Shown here in pieces: positions 10,196 to 21,275 of a DNA stretch of 64,000 bases (position 1 is the first letter of the stretch; the number at the start of each line of letters is the position of its first letter). Both the position numbers and the translations under genes were made by a program. Under the pieces are notes generated by a model that saw only the letters and a list, made by a program, of their open reading frames with translations, searched no databases and was not told the origin of the DNA. Origin of the DNA: Erwinia sp. OLFS4 (GTDB taxonomy: Bacteria > Pseudomonadota > Gammaproteobacteria > Enterobacterales > Enterobacteriaceae); contig NZ_MOMB01000007.1 of assembly GCF_002752165.1 (NCBI RefSeq), forward strand, positions 1-64,000, in the 5' to 3' direction.

Positions 10196-11317
10196 TTACT
10201 TTTCCACCTGCTGGATACTGATACGCTGATTCTCATCAAGCATCGACGCTTTGGCGCGGATGCGGGCTTCCAGCTGATCGATCATATACTGATTATCAAG
10301 ACGATCGCGCTGACGCACGCCATCTTCATAAAAACCACTTTTCTTGTTACCACCGGTGACCCCCAGCGTAGAAGCCAGTGCTTCACCGGGTCCGTTTACC
10401 ACGCAGCCGATAATAGAGACATCCATTGGTGTGATAATATCCTCAAGCCGCTGCTCAAGGGCATTCACGGTACCAATAACGTCAAATTCCTGGCGTGAGC
10501 AGGTCGGACAGGCAATAAAGTTAATGCCGCGCGAACGGATACGCAGTGATTTCAGAATATCAAAGCCGACTTTAACTTCTTCAACCGGATCGGCAGCCAG
10601 CGAAATACGCAGAGTATCGCCAATGCCTTCGGAAAGCAGGAGTCCGAGGCCGATTGCTGATTTTACTGCACCCGCCCGGGCGCCACCGGCTTCAGTAATA
10701 CCCAGGTGTAAAGGCTGTTCAATTTGTTTTGCCAGCAGGCGATAAGATTCAACCGCCAGAAAGACATCAGAGGCTTTTACGCTGACTTTAAACTGATGAA
10801 AGTTGAGCCGATCAAGGTGATCAACATGGCGCATTGCCGATTCAAGCAGTGCCTGGGGAGTCGGTTCCCCGTACTTTTCCTGCAAGTCTTTTTCCAGCGA
10901 ACCGGCATTCACGCCAATACGAATGGGAATATTTTTGTCACGCGCACAGTCCACCACCTGGCGAATGCGCTCATTATTGCCAATGTTGCCCGGATTAATG
11001 CGCAAGCAGTCTACGCCATAGTCGGCAACTTTCAGCGCAATGCGATAATCAAAATGGATATCGGCGACCAGCGGGACATTAACCTGCTGTTTGATGAGTT
11101 TAAACGCCTCAGCGGCATCCATGGTTGGCACAGAAACACGGACGATATCAACGCCGACCCGCTCAAGTAACTGAATTTGTCTGACCGTTGCCTCGACGTC
11201 TGTCGTGCGGGTATTGGTCATAGACTGAACGGCGATGGGCGCACCATCACCCACCGGCACCTTGCCGACGTAAATACGCGTGGATTTACGCCGGGTAATG
11301 GGCGCTTGGTTATGCAT
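10196..11317 (-). CDS. ispG: 4-hydroxy-3-methylbut-2-enyl-diphosphate synthase (IspG)
   Basis: This 373-residue [4Fe-4S] enzyme of the MEP isoprenoid pathway converts methylerythritol cyclodiphosphate to HMBPP. The N-terminal TIM barrel contains [15 protein letters not shown]. The C-terminal cluster domain supplies the cysteines in [10 protein letters not shown] and in [10 protein letters not shown]. Length equals the enterobacterial form (372). It lies between rodZ and hisS in the conserved order and depends on the Fe-S machinery encoded further along this window. Confidence 0.98.
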   Translation of the reverse strand: MHNQAPITRRKSTRIYVGKVPVGDGAPIAVQSMTNTRTTDVEATVRQIQLLERVGVDIVRVSVPTMDAAEAFKLIKQQVNVPLVADIHFDYRIALKVADYGVDCLRINPGNIGNNERIRQVVDCARDKNIPIRIGVNAGSLEKDLQEKYGEPTPQALLESAMRHVDHLDRLNFHQFKVSVKASDVFLAVESYRLLAKQIEQPLHLGITEAGGARAGAVKSAIGLGLLLSEGIGDTLRISLAADPVEEVKVGFDILKSLRIRSRGINFIACPTCSRQEFDVIGTVNALEQRLEDIITPMDVSIIGCVVNGPGEALASTLGVTGGNKKSGFYEDGVRQRDRLDNQYMIDQLEARIRAKASMLDENQRISIQQVEK

Positions 11318-11352
11318 AGAGATTCTCCACGATCGCTCGCACAGACTGGATG

Positions 11353-12354
11353 TCAGTGCGAGCCCAGAGTCAGACGAGCAACCTGGTTGCTACGAATAAA
11401 ACGACTCAGATCCACAGGCTTCCCTTCAAACTGGATCTGTACTGCCGCCGGCGCACCAATTTTCAGCCGATAAGGCGGCGTACCAGCGAGACTCAGTTTA
11501 CCACCATTGCGCTGCATACCACTGAACAGTTTTTTGCCCGCGGCATCGGTCACTTCCAGCCAGCAGTCGCGGGTAAAATTCATCACGATAGCATTGGGAT
11601 CAGCCGGCACAGCAGCCCCATCACCGTTACTGCCTGACGGATTCTGTACCGTACTGGCCGCCAGCGTATTATTATCGATTGCAGCCTGACTGGGCGCAAC
11701 CACCGCAGCGCCTGCATTACCACTGTCATAGGCCGGTGATGACGGCTGTGCTGCCGCATTCTGGTTGTCAGTGGAGGATGGCGCGACCGGGGTGTTACCA
11801 GCCGCCGCGTTATTCTCCTGGTTTTGTGACGGCGCCGGCGTGGAAGCACTATTGGCCGCCGCAGAATCTGACAGCGGAATTGACGGACTATTGCTGCCGT
11901 CGTCTCCCTGCTGCCCCAGCGAAATCAGGTCTTCCTGTGCCGCTTTGTGATTCTGCCACCACCATGCGCCGGTAAGGCCAACGACCACGAACAATATTAA
12001 CCAGGTGAAAATCATCAGCCAGCCATCGCGTTTTCTGCGACGCTTGCCAAGGGAAAAACCAGGCATTGGCTCAACTTTTGTTGCAGTCACCGGTGCCTGT
12101 TTTGCCAGCATAGGCAGTAATTCGTCTTCCGGAACATGCACCAGGCGGGCATAGGAACGGATATAGCCACGCAAAAAAGTTGGCGCCAGGCCAGAAGGCA
12201 GCCTGTCTTCTTCAATTTCACGGATTGTGGAAAGTTTAAGGCACAACCGCTCAGCAACATTTTGCTGAGTCAGTCCCCGCTCTTCACGGGCGGTACGCAA
12301 ACGTTCGCCTGTGGATTTTGCTGCTAAGTTATCTTGAGTGGCTTCAGTATTCAT
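11353..12354 (-). CDS. rodZ: Cytoskeletal membrane protein RodZ
   Basis: This 333-residue bitopic protein couples MreB filaments to the elongasome and sets rod shape. It has a cytosolic Cro/C1-type helix-turn-helix at about residues 15-80 ([21 protein letters not shown]), a basic juxtamembrane stretch GKRRRKRDG, and a transmembrane helix at about 113-131. A long Ser/Ala/Asn/Pro-rich periplasmic linker (about 140-255) leads to a C-terminal beta domain ([16 protein letters not shown]). Its first 11 bp overlap the end of pilW, indicating translational coupling. Confidence 0.95.
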   Translation of the reverse strand: MNTEATQDNLAAKSTGERLRTAREERGLTQQNVAERLCLKLSTIREIEEDRLPSGLAPTFLRGYIRSYARLVHVPEDELLPMLAKQAPVTATKVEPMPGFSLGKRRRKRDGWLMIFTWLILFVVVGLTGAWWWQNHKAAQEDLISLGQQGDDGSNSPSIPLSDSAAANSASTPAPSQNQENNAAAGNTPVAPSSTDNQNAAAQPSSPAYDSGNAGAAVVAPSQAAIDNNTLAASTVQNPSGSNGDGAAVPADPNAIVMNFTRDCWLEVTDAAGKKLFSGMQRNGGKLSLAGTPPYRLKIGAPAAVQIQFEGKPVDLSRFIRSNQVARLTLGSH

Positions 12355-13078
12355 TAGCTAAAAGTTGCTGGTACTGTGACGATTGTGGAAAACGTTGCGC
12401 CAGCCACGCAGCGTAATGTTTAACATCACGGCTGCGACCTTCTGACGCGGCGAAACGAATCTGTAGCCATAAACTCTCAGCCGTAGCCGGAGCCTGGCGT
12501 TGATATACCTCCAGTAAAAGGCGGCTCTGTTCACGCTGTCCCTGACTGAACTGCCAGCTGGCTTCGGCCAGCATCAGGTTCGCTTTTTCCGGATCCGCCT
12601 TTACCGCACTGGCAAATGCCTGACGCGCGAGGGTCATTTGCCCTGCCTTCAGATAACAATACCCTGCATTATCGAAACTGTCTGCTCTGGCACCCGGTTG
12701 CAGGCTGTGCAAAGCAGCGGTAAATTGCTGCTGTGCCGCTTCATACTGCCCTAAACTACAGAGAAACGCACCGTAATTATTGAGTACGTAGCCGTTATCT
12801 GCTGTTATTTTCAGCAACTTACGATAACGCCATGCCGCCTGTTGCTGATGACCACTCTGCTGCTGGTAGCGTGCCTGAGCAAGCTGTACCCGATAATCAT
12901 TGGGTGCCAGACGCTCAGCTTCATCAAGATTCTGTGCCGCCGCTGACATGGCGTTACGCGCCATCAGTGCCAATCCAAGCTGCAGTCGCGTTTCTGCCAG
13001 CGCCTGTTGCCGGGCAGTTTGCTGGCAGCCACACAGCAGAACAGATAGCGTTACCAGCACGGGAAGTCCTTTACCCAT
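12344..13078 (-). CDS. pilW: PilW-type lipoprotein with TPR repeats
   Basis: This 244-residue protein has a lipoprotein signal ending LLCGC (Cys18) followed by tetratricopeptide-like helical repeats (for example [14 protein letters not shown] and [17 protein letters not shown]). Lipoproteins of this family (PilF/PilW) support type IV pilus secretin assembly, and the gene sits between rlmN and rodZ in many gammaproteobacteria. No other pilus genes are in this window, so a pilus role here is inferred from family only. It overlaps rodZ by 11 bp and is probably in one operon with rodZ-ispG-hisS. Confidence 0.85.
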   Translation of the reverse strand: MGKGLPVLVTLSVLLCGCQQTARQQALAETRLQLGLALMARNAMSAAAQNLDEAERLAPNDYRVQLAQARYQQQSGHQQQAAWRYRKLLKITADNGYVLNNYGAFLCSLGQYEAAQQQFTAALHSLQPGARADSFDNAGYCYLKAGQMTLARQAFASAVKADPEKANLMLAEASWQFSQGQREQSRLLLEVYQRQAPATAESLWLQIRFAASEGRSRDVKHYAAWLAQRFPQSSQYQQLLANEY

Positions 13079-13174
13079 TACGCCCCCTGCGTTATCGTTT
13101 CGCAGTCAATGTACTGCAAAGCGCCGTCAGGGGGAATGCCAGCGTCCTGAAGAACGCGTAAGCTGTGCGTATTT

Positions 13175-14332
13175 TCAGAGCGCTTTCACAGAAATCGCTT
13201 CGCCAGCCAGTTTTTTACGCACGGTTCGTTTGGTGCGATCAATAACCTCACCGGCTAGCTGGCCACAAGCGGCATCAATATCATCACCACGTGTCTTACG
13301 AACGATAGTCGTAAATCCATATTCCATCAATACTTTAGAAAAACGATCGACCCGGCTGTTAGAACTTCGCCCGTAGGGTGCCCCCGGAAAGGGGTTCCAT
13401 GGAATCAGATTAATTTTGCAGGGCGTGTCCTTCAGCAGCGCCGCCAGCTCATGCGCCTGCTCGGTGCTATCGTTAACATGATCCAGCATAACGTACTCAA
13501 CGGTGACCCGCCCCTGATTTGCATTAGATTTTTCCAGATAACGCCGCACACCGGCGAGAAACGTCGCAATATTGTATTTTTTATTGATGGGAACAATATC
13601 ATCGCGGATGCGATCGTTTGGCGCATGCAGAGAAATCGCCAGCGCGACATCAATCAGGTCACCCAGTTTATCCAGCGCCGGCACCACCCCGGAAGTAGAG
13701 AGCGTCACGCGCCGCTTTGAGAGACCAAAACCGAAGTCATCCAGCATGATTTCCATCGCCGGCACCACGTTAGTCAGATTAAGCAATGGCTCGCCCATGC
13801 CCATCATCACCACGTTGGTAATGGGACGCTGACCGGTCAGGCGCGCAGCGCCGATAATTTTAGCCGCACGCCAGACCTGGCCGATGATCTCCGCCACACG
13901 CAGATTACGGTTGAATCCCTGCTGCGCAGTCGAGCAAAATTTACATTCCAGCGCACAACCAACCTGAGAAGAGACGCACAGCGTTGCGCGGTCATCTTCC
14001 GGAATATACACCGTTTCAACCTGCTGATCGCCAACCTGCAGCGCCCATTTGATTGTGCCATCAGCAGAACGCTGTTCCAGCGCAACCTCCGGCGCCCGGA
14101 TTTCAGCCAGTGCTTTAAGCTTAGCGCGCAACACCTTGTTAATATCGGTCATCTGCTCAAAGTCATCGCAGCAGTAGTGATAGATCCACTTCATCACCTG
14201 ATCGGCACGAAAAGGTTTTTCACCCATTGAGGTGAAAAACTCGCGCATTTGCTGGCGATTCAAATCCAGCAGATTGATTTTGCTTTTTGTTTCAGAGATG
14301 ACAGGCGAAGGTGTCACAATCAGTTCGGACAT
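13175..14332 (-). CDS. rlmN: Dual-specificity 23S rRNA/tRNA adenine-C2 methyltransferase RlmN
   Basis: This 385-residue radical-SAM enzyme methylates A2503 of 23S rRNA and A37 of some tRNAs. The CxxxCxxC cluster motif is at Cys126, Cys130 and Cys133 (CALECKFC). The SAM-binding GMGEPLLN motif follows, and the methyl-carrying cysteine lies in the C-terminal DIDAACGQL segment. It is about 96 bp upstream of pilW and probably heads the rlmN-pilW-rodZ-ispG-hisS series. A terminator separates it from ndk. Confidence 0.97.
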   Translation of the reverse strand: MSELIVTPSPVISETKSKINLLDLNRQQMREFFTSMGEKPFRADQVMKWIYHYCCDDFEQMTDINKVLRAKLKALAEIRAPEVALEQRSADGTIKWALQVGDQQVETVYIPEDDRATLCVSSQVGCALECKFCSTAQQGFNRNLRVAEIIGQVWRAAKIIGAARLTGQRPITNVVMMGMGEPLLNLTNVVPAMEIMLDDFGFGLSKRRVTLSTSGVVPALDKLGDLIDVALAISLHAPNDRIRDDIVPINKKYNIATFLAGVRRYLEKSNANQGRVTVEYVMLDHVNDSTEQAHELAALLKDTPCKINLIPWNPFPGAPYGRSSNSRVDRFSKVLMEYGFTTIVRKTRGDDIDAACGQLAGEVIDRTKRTVRKKLAGEAISVKAL

Positions 14333-14381
14333 AATATTCTCTGGCCTCGTTATTACACGTTACGGCTCTGGTCATGGTGTG

Positions 14382-14424
14382 AAAAGAAACGCCCCCGCCG
14401 AGCGCGCCTGGCTCAGCGGGGGCG
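14382..14424 (-). terminator. Terminator after ndk
   Basis: A GC-rich stem with outer arms CGCCCCCGC/GCGGGGGCG (14390-14398 and 14416-14424) is followed on the minus strand by TTTCTTTTC. It lies about 100 bp past the ndk stop. Confidence 0.75.
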
Positions 14425-14527
14425 GATTATTGTACAAGCGTAACGTTCAGGGGGAAAGCCGCCAGGGCGAATAAATTGTAAAGCGGTTTAAGATAATCCC
14501 CCTGAGAGTACCAGCCTTATCCTCGGT

Positions 14528-14959
14528 TTAGCGGGTACGCGGGCAGATTTCACCTTCGCCAAAGAAATAGGCAATCTCACGCGCGGCAGACTCTGCAGAA
14601 TCTGAACCGTGGGTCGCGTTTTCAGTAAAGCTATCAGCGTAATCGGCACGCAGTGTGCCAGCCAGCGCGTTAGCGGGGTTGGTTGCGCCCATCAGGTCAC
14701 GATGACGCTGTACCGCGTTTTCGCCTTCCAGTACCGAAACAACCACCGGACCAGAAGTCATAAACTCAACCAGTCCGTCAAAGAATGGACGTCCTTTGTG
14801 CTCAGCATAAAATCCTTCGGCCTGTTCTTTCGTCAGGTGCAGCATTTTTGTTGCAATGATTTTAAAGCCCGCAGCTTCAAAACGGTTAAAAATGGCACCA
14901 ATTACATTTTTTGCCACCGCATTCGGTTTGACGATAGAAAAGGTACGTTCAATTGTCAT
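14528..14959 (-). CDS. ndk: Nucleoside diphosphate kinase
   Basis: This 143-residue enzyme transfers the gamma phosphate between NTPs and NDPs through a phosphohistidine. The active-site motif NATHGSDS (His near residue 117) is intact, and the N-terminus [12 protein letters not shown] matches the family. The ATG at 14959 was chosen over an in-frame start 35 codons upstream because it gives the family's standard length of 143. Confidence 0.97.
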   Translation of the reverse strand: MTIERTFSIVKPNAVAKNVIGAIFNRFEAAGFKIIATKMLHLTKEQAEGFYAEHKGRPFFDGLVEFMTSGPVVVSVLEGENAVQRHRDLMGATNPANALAGTLRADYADSFTENATHGSDSAESAAREIAYFFGEGEICPRTR

Positions 14960-15019
14960 AGTGACCTCTGTCTTAACTGCAAAATTATGCCGGTTCCACC
15001 AGCCTGAGAAACGGCGCAA

Positions 15020-15025
15020 ATTATA
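15020..15025 (-). promoter_or_regulatory. Likely ndk -10 element
   Basis: TATAAT reads on the minus strand at 15025-15020, about 60 bp before the ndk start. The base run upstream is C-rich and no good -35 hexamer is seen 16-18 bp away, so the promoter assignment is tentative. Confidence 0.4.
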
Positions 15026-15495
15026 GGGGGGATGCTCCAGCCTGCCTATCGGAATTTCAACCATTTAATAAAAAAGCATGATCGTTATCGCAACTGCCAG
15101 ATAAAGTTTTCCGTGTCTGAAGCAGACCGCCAGGCATCGTTAACCTCCGCTTAAGCCTGCGGCTCAGCGGGGCGCGTTCCGCAGGGGGCAGTTTCTGGCA
15201 GGAATAATTCAGATTATCCTTATCTGTCATCACGGTTTATCTCAGGGCTGGCGATTTATTCGCGGGCTGTGACGCCTTCAGCTTGCTGCTTAAGGAATGG
15301 CACAAGCGCGTAATACAGCAATATTATGCTTTGTCAGCAAGGCGTTTTGATGACGTCAGCACTGGTATCGTAAATATTGCTGGCGCTGAGTCCACCGGGA
15401 ACGCGTGGCCCGGGTATAAATCGGCTAGCCAGCGCGGTCTGCCGGCCTCGGTTGATAATCGTCCGACACTCATCCCACGCAGCTGTTTGGTACTG
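15026..15495. other. Gap between sseB and ndk with no supported gene
   Basis: About 470 bp between the ndk promoter and the end of sseB. In E. coli, pbpC and sseA lie between ndk and sseB, and neither is present here. Open frames in the gap run antisense into sseB and have no recognisable product. No tRNA, terminator or clear repeat was found. Confidence 0.6.
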
Positions 15496-16266
15496 TCAGA
15501 TCATCTTCACTTTAATATCACGCAGAAAACTGCCCCAGCGACGTTCATAAAATGGCGTGATGTGAGCGATGAAGAAATGGCTGATCCCCGGTTCTCCTTC
15601 CTTCACTTCACACAAATCAATCAGTTCATCATCGCTGAGGGTATCAGCAGCCACCTGACCTGCCGCGTTGATCACCGTATCAACATCATGGTCTGCTTCG
15701 ATACCAATCAGCAGATTAGCCGGACCATCACGGCTTTCTTTAATCGAGGCAACAAAAGCACGCCGCACCTGTTTATGTTTTGCAAAAAGCTGCGTCAGCG
15801 AGTCCACCATCTGTGGCGGTGGCGCGGGCACTTCGGACAACAACAGGCTGTCATTGCCTTCAAGCACGCTGAGCTGCGTCAGCGCGTTACCTTCTTCACC
15901 CAGCAGGTTAGCAATTTCACGCGCCGGGAACTCTTTGCCTGCCGGCAGTTCCGGATTAAGAAACAGCGTTGCCCCCTGGGTTAAAGCAAACAGCGTACGC
16001 ACTGGCATAATCAGATAAGGTTGTTCATCAGGCATGACCTGTGACATTAGCGCTTCAGAGGTAAAAAAAGGAATCACGCTTTCACCGTTTTCCTTTTTCC
16101 AGTGCTGCAGATCAACGGTGGCATTCGCGTCGATGATCGTCTGCTCACTTTTACCTGGCACCAGTACGCTCGACGCCATCAACAGCTGGAAAAATTCCGG
16201 GCGATGCGCCGGCTCCGTGGCAGCCAGTGCAAGCACCGCTTCCAGACGATCATTTATCAGTTTCAT
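15496..16266 (-). CDS. sseB: SseB family protein
   Basis: This 256-residue cytosolic protein matches E. coli SseB (enhanced serine sensitivity) in position next to pepB and in length. It has an N-terminal SseB domain at about residues 10-125 and a C-terminal domain with an acidic ending. The E. coli protein was linked to serine sensitivity by phenotype, and its mechanism is not established. No catalytic motif is visible. Confidence 0.88.
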   Translation of the reverse strand: MKLINDRLEAVLALAATEPAHRPEFFQLLMASSVLVPGKSEQTIIDANATVDLQHWKKENGESVIPFFTSEALMSQVMPDEQPYLIMPVRTLFALTQGATLFLNPELPAGKEFPAREIANLLGEEGNALTQLSVLEGNDSLLLSEVPAPPPQMVDSLTQLFAKHKQVRRAFVASIKESRDGPANLLIGIEADHDVDTVINAAGQVAADTLSDDELIDLCEVKEGEPGISHFFIAHITPFYERRWGSFLRDIKVKMI

Positions 16267-16311
16267 GCCTGTTACTCAGCAGATGCCGGGGCAATGCCGC
16301 AGCGGGAGAAA

Positions 16312-17601
16312 TCATTTCAGTAAAAGGTTTGCCAGCGTACGAACGCCCAATCCGGTAGCACCCGCCGACCATTGTTCAACCGCCGACTTACGGTAGGTTG
16401 CCGAACAGTCAATATGTAACCAGCCTTGCTGATACCGGGTGACAAAATGAGATAAAAAAGCCGCGGCAGTGCTGGCACCGGCCTGGTGAGCGGCACCGGC
16501 AATATTATTCAGATCGGCAAAGTTAGACGGCGTATGGTTGCGGTGAAACTCAGCCAGCGGTAAACGCCAGAACAGTTCGTTTTCGCTGGCAGCAGAATCG
16601 AGTAACGCCGCGGCCAGCTGATCATCAAAGCTAAATAACGCGTGATAATCATTGCCGAGGGCGGTTTTCGCGGCGCCGGTCAGCGTGGCGGCATCAATCA
16701 GCAGCGTTGGCTGCTGCTGGCTGGCATCAATCAGCCCATCCGCCAGCACCAGACGTCCCTCTGCATCGGTGTTCATTACCTCAACGCTTTTACCGTTACG
16801 ATAGCGAATAATATCGCCCAGGCGAAAAGCATTGCCGCTGACCATATTGTCAGCACAGCAGAGATAAAGTTTGACGCGTTTTTTCAGTCCGCGGCTAATG
16901 GCTAATGCCAGCGCACCGCTCAGGGTTGCCGCCCCCCCCATATCCGACTTCATTGAGTCCATAAAGCCGCTGGGTTTCAGGCTGTAGCCGCCGGTATCAA
17001 ACGTGATCCCTTTACCCACCAGACAGGCGTATACCGCAGCGTTTTCATCCCCGGTAGGATTATAATCCAGCGCCAGCAGCGCCGGGACCCGGCTGGATGC
17101 TCGCCCGACAGTATGGATCCCCATATAGCCTTGCTCGCGCAGATCTTCACCTTTGGTGATCCGGTAGCTGATTGCCGCACCGCCCACATCGCTAAGCAGG
17201 TCAACCGCGCGGCTGGCAAGCTGTTCAGGTGACAGATCTTCTGCCGGCGCATTAATCAAATCGCGCACCCAGTCGATAATTTTAAGGCGGTTCTTCAGCT
17301 CCTCGTCCGACCGGTCATCCAGCACTGGCCAGTTAACACGACGCTCACCTTTCGGCCCGCGATAGCCCTGCCAGAAGGCCCAGCAGCGTTCGAGATCCCA
17401 GCCTTCGCCGCTCAGAGTGACCTGTTTCAGCCCCTGGCTATCGATTTTGCGCGCCGCCCGCTGGATAACCGCCAGCGCATCGCCACAGCTCAGGTGAATC
17501 GTTACCCCCTGATCGCTCATGCTTAGCACGGCCTTTTCACCCCAGCGCGGGTCTGCGGCCTGACTGGAGAGTGTCACGTTCATCGTTTGGCTGTTCATCA
17601 C
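16312..17601 (-). CDS. pepB: Aminopeptidase B (M17 family)
   Basis: This 429-residue M17 leucyl-aminopeptidase-type enzyme cleaves N-terminal residues from peptides and depends on two divalent metals. The family signature NTDAEGRL is present ([17 protein letters not shown]), as are the metal- and substrate-binding stretches [16 protein letters not shown] and KSDMGGAAT. Two in-frame ATGs begin the frame, and MNSQ or MMNSQ are equally possible. It follows fdx after a terminator and a gap too short for iscX, which normally sits here. Confidence 0.96.
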   Translation of the reverse strand: MMNSQTMNVTLSSQAADPRWGEKAVLSMSDQGVTIHLSCGDALAVIQRAARKIDSQGLKQVTLSGEGWDLERCWAFWQGYRGPKGERRVNWPVLDDRSDEELKNRLKIIDWVRDLINAPAEDLSPEQLASRAVDLLSDVGGAAISYRITKGEDLREQGYMGIHTVGRASSRVPALLALDYNPTGDENAAVYACLVGKGITFDTGGYSLKPSGFMDSMKSDMGGAATLSGALALAISRGLKKRVKLYLCCADNMVSGNAFRLGDIIRYRNGKSVEVMNTDAEGRLVLADGLIDASQQQPTLLIDAATLTGAAKTALGNDYHALFSFDDQLAAALLDSAASENELFWRLPLAEFHRNHTPSNFADLNNIAGAAHQAGASTAAAFLSHFVTRYQQGWLHIDCSATYRKSAVEQWSAGATGLGVRTLANLLLK

Positions 17602-17689
17602 AGTGTCCTTAATTGGTTATACGCCGCGTAGCGAACTGATTAGCAGGCATCAGGCGGCAGCAATTATTCTACGCCTGAGCACCCGGCAT

Positions 17690-17713
17690 AAAAAAGGGCC
17701 AGTTTACCCGGCC
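17690..17713 (-). terminator. Terminator after fdx, end of the isc operon
   Basis: On the minus strand the stem GGCCGG/CTGGCC (one G-U pair) with loop GTAAA is followed by CTTTTTT. It lies 19 bp past the fdx stop, exactly where iscX would start in related genomes, and would separate the isc operon from pepB. Confidence 0.75.
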
Positions 17714-17731
17714 AGCGACTATTTGTGCCGC

Positions 17732-18067
17732 TTAGTGTTCCCGCGCATGATTAAGGGTATAGCGTGGAATTTCAACCACCAGGTCGGCCCCGGCGACCCG
17801 TGCCTGGCAGCCAAGACGGCTTTCAGGCTCCAGTCCCCAGGCTTTATCCAGCATATCATCTTCATCTTCACTGCTTTCTGTCAGCGAATCAAAACCTTCA
17901 CGCACCACACAATGACAAGTAGTGCAGGCACAGGATTTTTCACAAGCGTGTTCTAATTCAATGCCGTTACGCAGCGCGACGTCGAGGATCGTTTCACCCG
18001 CAGCGGCCTCGAATACGCCCCCTTCAGGCAGCAGTTCCTGATGGGGTAAAAAAACAATCTTGGGCAT
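17732..18067 (-). CDS. fdx: [2Fe-2S] ferredoxin of the Isc system
   Basis: This 111-residue adrenodoxin-type ferredoxin donates electrons during Isc-type Fe-S cluster assembly. The four ligand cysteines lie in CEKSCACTTCHCV and RLGCQARVAG. Length matches E. coli Fdx (111). It lies 3 bp after hscA in the same operon and is the last gene of the operon here, because iscX is missing. Confidence 0.97.
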   Translation of the reverse strand: MPKIVFLPHQELLPEGGVFEAAAGETILDVALRNGIELEHACEKSCACTTCHCVVREGFDSLTESSEDEDDMLDKAWGLEPESRLGCQARVAGADLVVEIPRYTLNHAREH

Positions 18068-18070
18068 GAC

Positions 18071-19921
18071 TTAAACCTCATCCACGGATTGTCCGGCCAG
18101 CGCGCGACGAATTGAATCGTCCATACGACGTGCAGCAAAATCCTGGGTTACTTTATCGAGTTGTTGTATTGCTGCTGCAATCTCTGCGCTGGCAATACCG
18201 TTTAGCGTTTCACGTAATCGCTGCTGTGCCTGGTGGATACTGTCACGCTCGCCAGGCGTTAACAACCGCCCATCGTTATCCAGGGCACCGTCAAGACTTT
18301 CCAGTATTCTCAGGCCATCCACCTTCTGTTCCGCCAGTTTGCGAGCAGCAATATCCTCACCGGCATAGGTCATTGACTCGGTGATCATACTGGCAATTTC
18401 GTTATCCGTCAGGCCGTAGGAAGGTTTTATCTGCACCGAAGCAGCAATACCGGTGGTTTTTTCCGTTGCCGTAACGCTCAGTAAACCATCGGCATCGACC
18501 TGGAAAATTACCCGGATATGGGCGCCACCGGCCGGCAGTGCTGGAATACCCCGCAGGGTAAAACGCGCCAGAGAACGACTGTCGGCAACCATTTCTCGCT
18601 CGCCTTGCACCACATGAATACTCATTGCCGTCTGGCCATCTTTAAAGGTGGTGAACTCCTGCGCACGGGCGACGGGAATGGTGGTATTGCGTGGCACCAC
18701 CTTCTCCACCAGGCCGCCCATGGTTTCAAGTCCCAGCGAGAGAGGAATCACATCCAGCAGCAGCATCTCGCTATCGGGCTTATTGCCAATCAGGATATCT
18801 GCCTGAATCGCGGCGCCGATCGCCACAACCCGATCGGGATCGATGCGGGTAAGTGGCTGACGGCCAAAAAACATGCCGACCTGTTCGCGCACCAACGGCA
18901 CGCGGGTCGACCCGCCGACCATCACCACTTCCAGCACCTCGGCGGCGCTGATCCCGGCATCTTTCAGCGCGCGGCGACAAGCCAGTAAAGTGCGTTTTAC
19001 CAGTCCGGCAATCAGCGCTTCAAACTCAGCGCGGGTGATGTCACCCTGCCAGCCAGCCAGGGTTATCTGCGTACGCTCAGCGTCGCTAAGGGCTATTTTT
19101 GCTGCGGTTGCCGCATCCAGCAGCTGGCGCTGCAGCCGGCTATCCTGACGATCATGCAAACCGGCTTTTTCGCGCAAAAAATCGGCCAGCAACTGGTCAA
19201 AATCATCGCCACCCAGCGCCGAATCACCGCCGGTGGCCAGCACTTCAAACACCCCACCACTGAGACGTAACAGGGAGATATCAAAAGTACCACCGCCTAA
19301 ATCATAAACCGCAATAATCCCTTCTTTGCCGGAATCAAGGCCATAAGCAATAGCAGCGGCAGTGGGCTCATTTAGCAGACGCAGAACATTAAGTCCGGCC
19401 AGTCGGGCGGCATCTTTCGTGCCCTGACGCTGAGCCTCATCAAAATAGGCCGGAACCGTAATCACCACACCATCCAGTTCCCCCCCCAGCGTGTGACGGG
19501 CACGTTCTGCCAGCACGGTTAAAATAGCGGCGGAAACGCTCACCGGGTTAACACTACCGCCGGCGGTCACCAGCAGAGGCAGGCCATTTTCACTGGCCTG
19601 CAGCTGATAAGGCAAATGGGGATAACGCTGCTGAATATCACTCAGCGTGCGCCCCATCAGGCGTTTAACCGAACTGATAGTGTTTACCGGGTCCTGTGCG
19701 GCCTGCTGGCGCGCCTGCCAGCCAACACTGCGTGTGGTTTTCTGGTAATGAACCACCGAAGGCAGCAAATGCCGGCCATGGTCATCGGGCAACGTTTCCG
19801 CCTGACCGCTGCGCAGCGTTGCCACCAACGAGTGGGTCGTACCTAAATCGATACCTACAGCCAGGCGATGCTGATGAGGCGCGGCACTCAGCCCCGGCTC
19901 ACTAATCTGTAATAACGCCAT
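18071..19921 (-). CDS. hscA: Hsp70-type chaperone HscA
   Basis: This 616-residue specialised Hsp70 uses ATP to release the Fe-S cluster from the scaffold IscU. The nucleotide-binding domain begins with [14 protein letters not shown], with later motifs [14 protein letters not shown] and [14 protein letters not shown]. The substrate-binding domain follows residue 390. Length equals E. coli HscA (616). It is flanked by hscB and fdx, and IscU in this operon carries the LPPVK peptide that HscA recognises. Confidence 0.98.
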   Translation of the reverse strand: MALLQISEPGLSAAPHQHRLAVGIDLGTTHSLVATLRSGQAETLPDDHGRHLLPSVVHYQKTTRSVGWQARQQAAQDPVNTISSVKRLMGRTLSDIQQRYPHLPYQLQASENGLPLLVTAGGSVNPVSVSAAILTVLAERARHTLGGELDGVVITVPAYFDEAQRQGTKDAARLAGLNVLRLLNEPTAAAIAYGLDSGKEGIIAVYDLGGGTFDISLLRLSGGVFEVLATGGDSALGGDDFDQLLADFLREKAGLHDRQDSRLQRQLLDAATAAKIALSDAERTQITLAGWQGDITRAEFEALIAGLVKRTLLACRRALKDAGISAAEVLEVVMVGGSTRVPLVREQVGMFFGRQPLTRIDPDRVVAIGAAIQADILIGNKPDSEMLLLDVIPLSLGLETMGGLVEKVVPRNTTIPVARAQEFTTFKDGQTAMSIHVVQGEREMVADSRSLARFTLRGIPALPAGGAHIRVIFQVDADGLLSVTATEKTTGIAASVQIKPSYGLTDNEIASMITESMTYAGEDIAARKLAEQKVDGLRILESLDGALDNDGRLLTPGERDSIHQAQQRLRETLNGIASAEIAAAIQQLDKVTQDFAARRMDDSIRRALAGQSVDEV

Positions 19922-19932
19922 GAGACTTCCCT

Positions 19933-20448
19933 TTATAAATCCAGCAGCCGCTCTTCAAGCGCTTCCGCCTCGCTGCGCAGTTTGGCGAGAAAGCGCAGCT
20001 TGCGCACGCTATCGGCAGCCTGCGCCCAGTTATGCTGCAGCAGTTGGTCGCGCAGCTGATTATGCCGGGGTGCCGTCAGGCCATCAAGCCGCTGCATAAA
20101 ATCGTATAATGCCGCGCTATCCTGCTGCTGACCGATAGTTTCCAGCGCTTCACGCATTGTCAGCTGCTCCAGCAAAAAATCGCTGTCCTTTAAGGTATGC
20201 TGTTCATTACTGATATCGATACCGTGCAGGCTGAGCAGATATTCGGCTCTTGGTAAGGGTTTTTTCAGCGCCTGATAGGCCTGGTTAATCGTTGCCGCCT
20301 GTTGTACCGCCTGTAAGCGTTCATTTTCCGGACGACTGGCAACACGATCGGGATGGAACTGCCGTTGCAGCTCCTGAAAACGGCTAGTCAGCTGACCGTT
20401 GTCAATGTCAAATGACGGCGGCAAACCAAATAAAGCGAAGTAATCCAT
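19933..20448 (-). CDS. hscB: J-protein co-chaperone HscB
   Basis: This 171-residue protein has an N-terminal J domain with the HPD motif ([11 protein letters not shown]) and a C-terminal three-helix domain that binds IscU. It stimulates HscA ATPase. The ATG at 20448, giving [13 protein letters not shown], was chosen over a start 25 codons upstream because it matches the family N-terminus and length (171 in E. coli). Confidence 0.97.
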   Translation of the reverse strand: MDYFALFGLPPSFDIDNGQLTSRFQELQRQFHPDRVASRPENERLQAVQQAATINQAYQALKKPLPRAEYLLSLHGIDISNEQHTLKDSDFLLEQLTMREALETIGQQQDSAALYDFMQRLDGLTAPRHNQLRDQLLQHNWAQAADSVRKLRFLAKLRSEAEALEERLLDL

Positions 20449-20525
20449 AGCAGACTCAACATGCCATTTCAGCATCAGTAAATCGCGCTGCCCATCGCAG
20501 CGCGACAAAAAACAAAGGGACACAC

Positions 20526-20849
20526 TCAGACGTTAAAGCTTTCGCCGCAGCCGCATTCATCTTTGATATTGGGATTATTGAATTTAAAACCTTCATTTAA
20601 CCCCTCTTTGACAAAATCAAGCTCAGTGCCGGCAAGGTAAATCAGGCTTTTGCCATCAATGATAACTTTAACCCCTTTCTCTTCAAACACCTGGTCTTCC
20701 GGCTGCACCTCATCAACAAATTCCAGCACATAAGCCATGCCTGAGCAGCCGGAAGTGCGCACACCGAGTCGCAGGCCTACGCCTTTACCACGGTTTTGCA
20801 AAAAAGCGTTTATCCGGTCCGCTGCCGTGTCGCTTAATCTAATCGACAT
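20526..20849 (-). CDS. iscA: A-type Fe-S carrier protein IscA
   Basis: This 107-residue A-type carrier has the three conserved cysteines in TSGCSGMAY and the C-terminal DECGCGESF. It accepts or transfers clusters, mainly to [4Fe-4S] targets. Length equals E. coli IscA (107). It lies between iscU and hscB with short gaps, consistent with one transcript. Confidence 0.97.
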   Translation of the reverse strand: MSIRLSDTAADRINAFLQNRGKGVGLRLGVRTSGCSGMAYVLEFVDEVQPEDQVFEEKGVKVIIDGKSLIYLAGTELDFVKEGLNEGFKFNNPNIKDECGCGESFNV

Positions 20850-20864
20850 CTGTCAGCCTCCTGA

Positions 20865-21251
20865 TTAACCAGCGTTCTTTTTGCTCTTATAATCGGCAAC
20901 CGCTGCTTTAATGGCATCTTCAGCCAGAATAGAACAGTGGATTTTCACCGGAGGGAGCTCCAGCTCTTCGGCAATAGCCATATTGCTAATGCTCTGCGCT
21001 TCGTCCAGTGACTTCCCCTTCACCCACTCGGTGATAAGAGAACTGGAAGCAATAGCCGAACCACAGCCGTAGGTTTTAAAACGTGCATCTTCAATGATGC
21101 CGGCATCATTGACCTTGATTTGCAGTTTCATCACATCACCGCAGGCAGGCGCCCCCACCATTCCGCTACCAATAGTCGGATCGCTGTTGTCAAATGAACC
21201 GACGTTACGTGGATTCTCATAATGATCGATTACTTTTTCGCTGTAAGCCAT
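20865..21251 (-). CDS. iscU: Fe-S assembly scaffold IscU
   Basis: This 128-residue scaffold assembles [2Fe-2S] clusters with sulfur from IscS. Conserved cysteines are in GAPACGDVM, YGCGSAIAS and KIHCSILAE (about 37, 63 and 106). The HscA-binding motif LPPVK directly precedes the last cysteine. Length equals the E. coli protein (128). Confidence 0.98.
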   Translation of the reverse strand: MAYSEKVIDHYENPRNVGSFDNSDPTIGSGMVGAPACGDVMKLQIKVNDAGIIEDARFKTYGCGSAIASSSLITEWVKGKSLDEAQSISNMAIAEELELPPVKIHCSILAEDAIKAAVADYKSKKNAG

Positions 21252-21275
21252 AAACCTGTCTCCTGATAGCTGAAA

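Noticed and set aside
15283-15984. 233-codon plus-strand frame near sseB
   Set aside because: Most of it is antisense to sseB and no family is recognisable; the part in the gap has no ribosome site.
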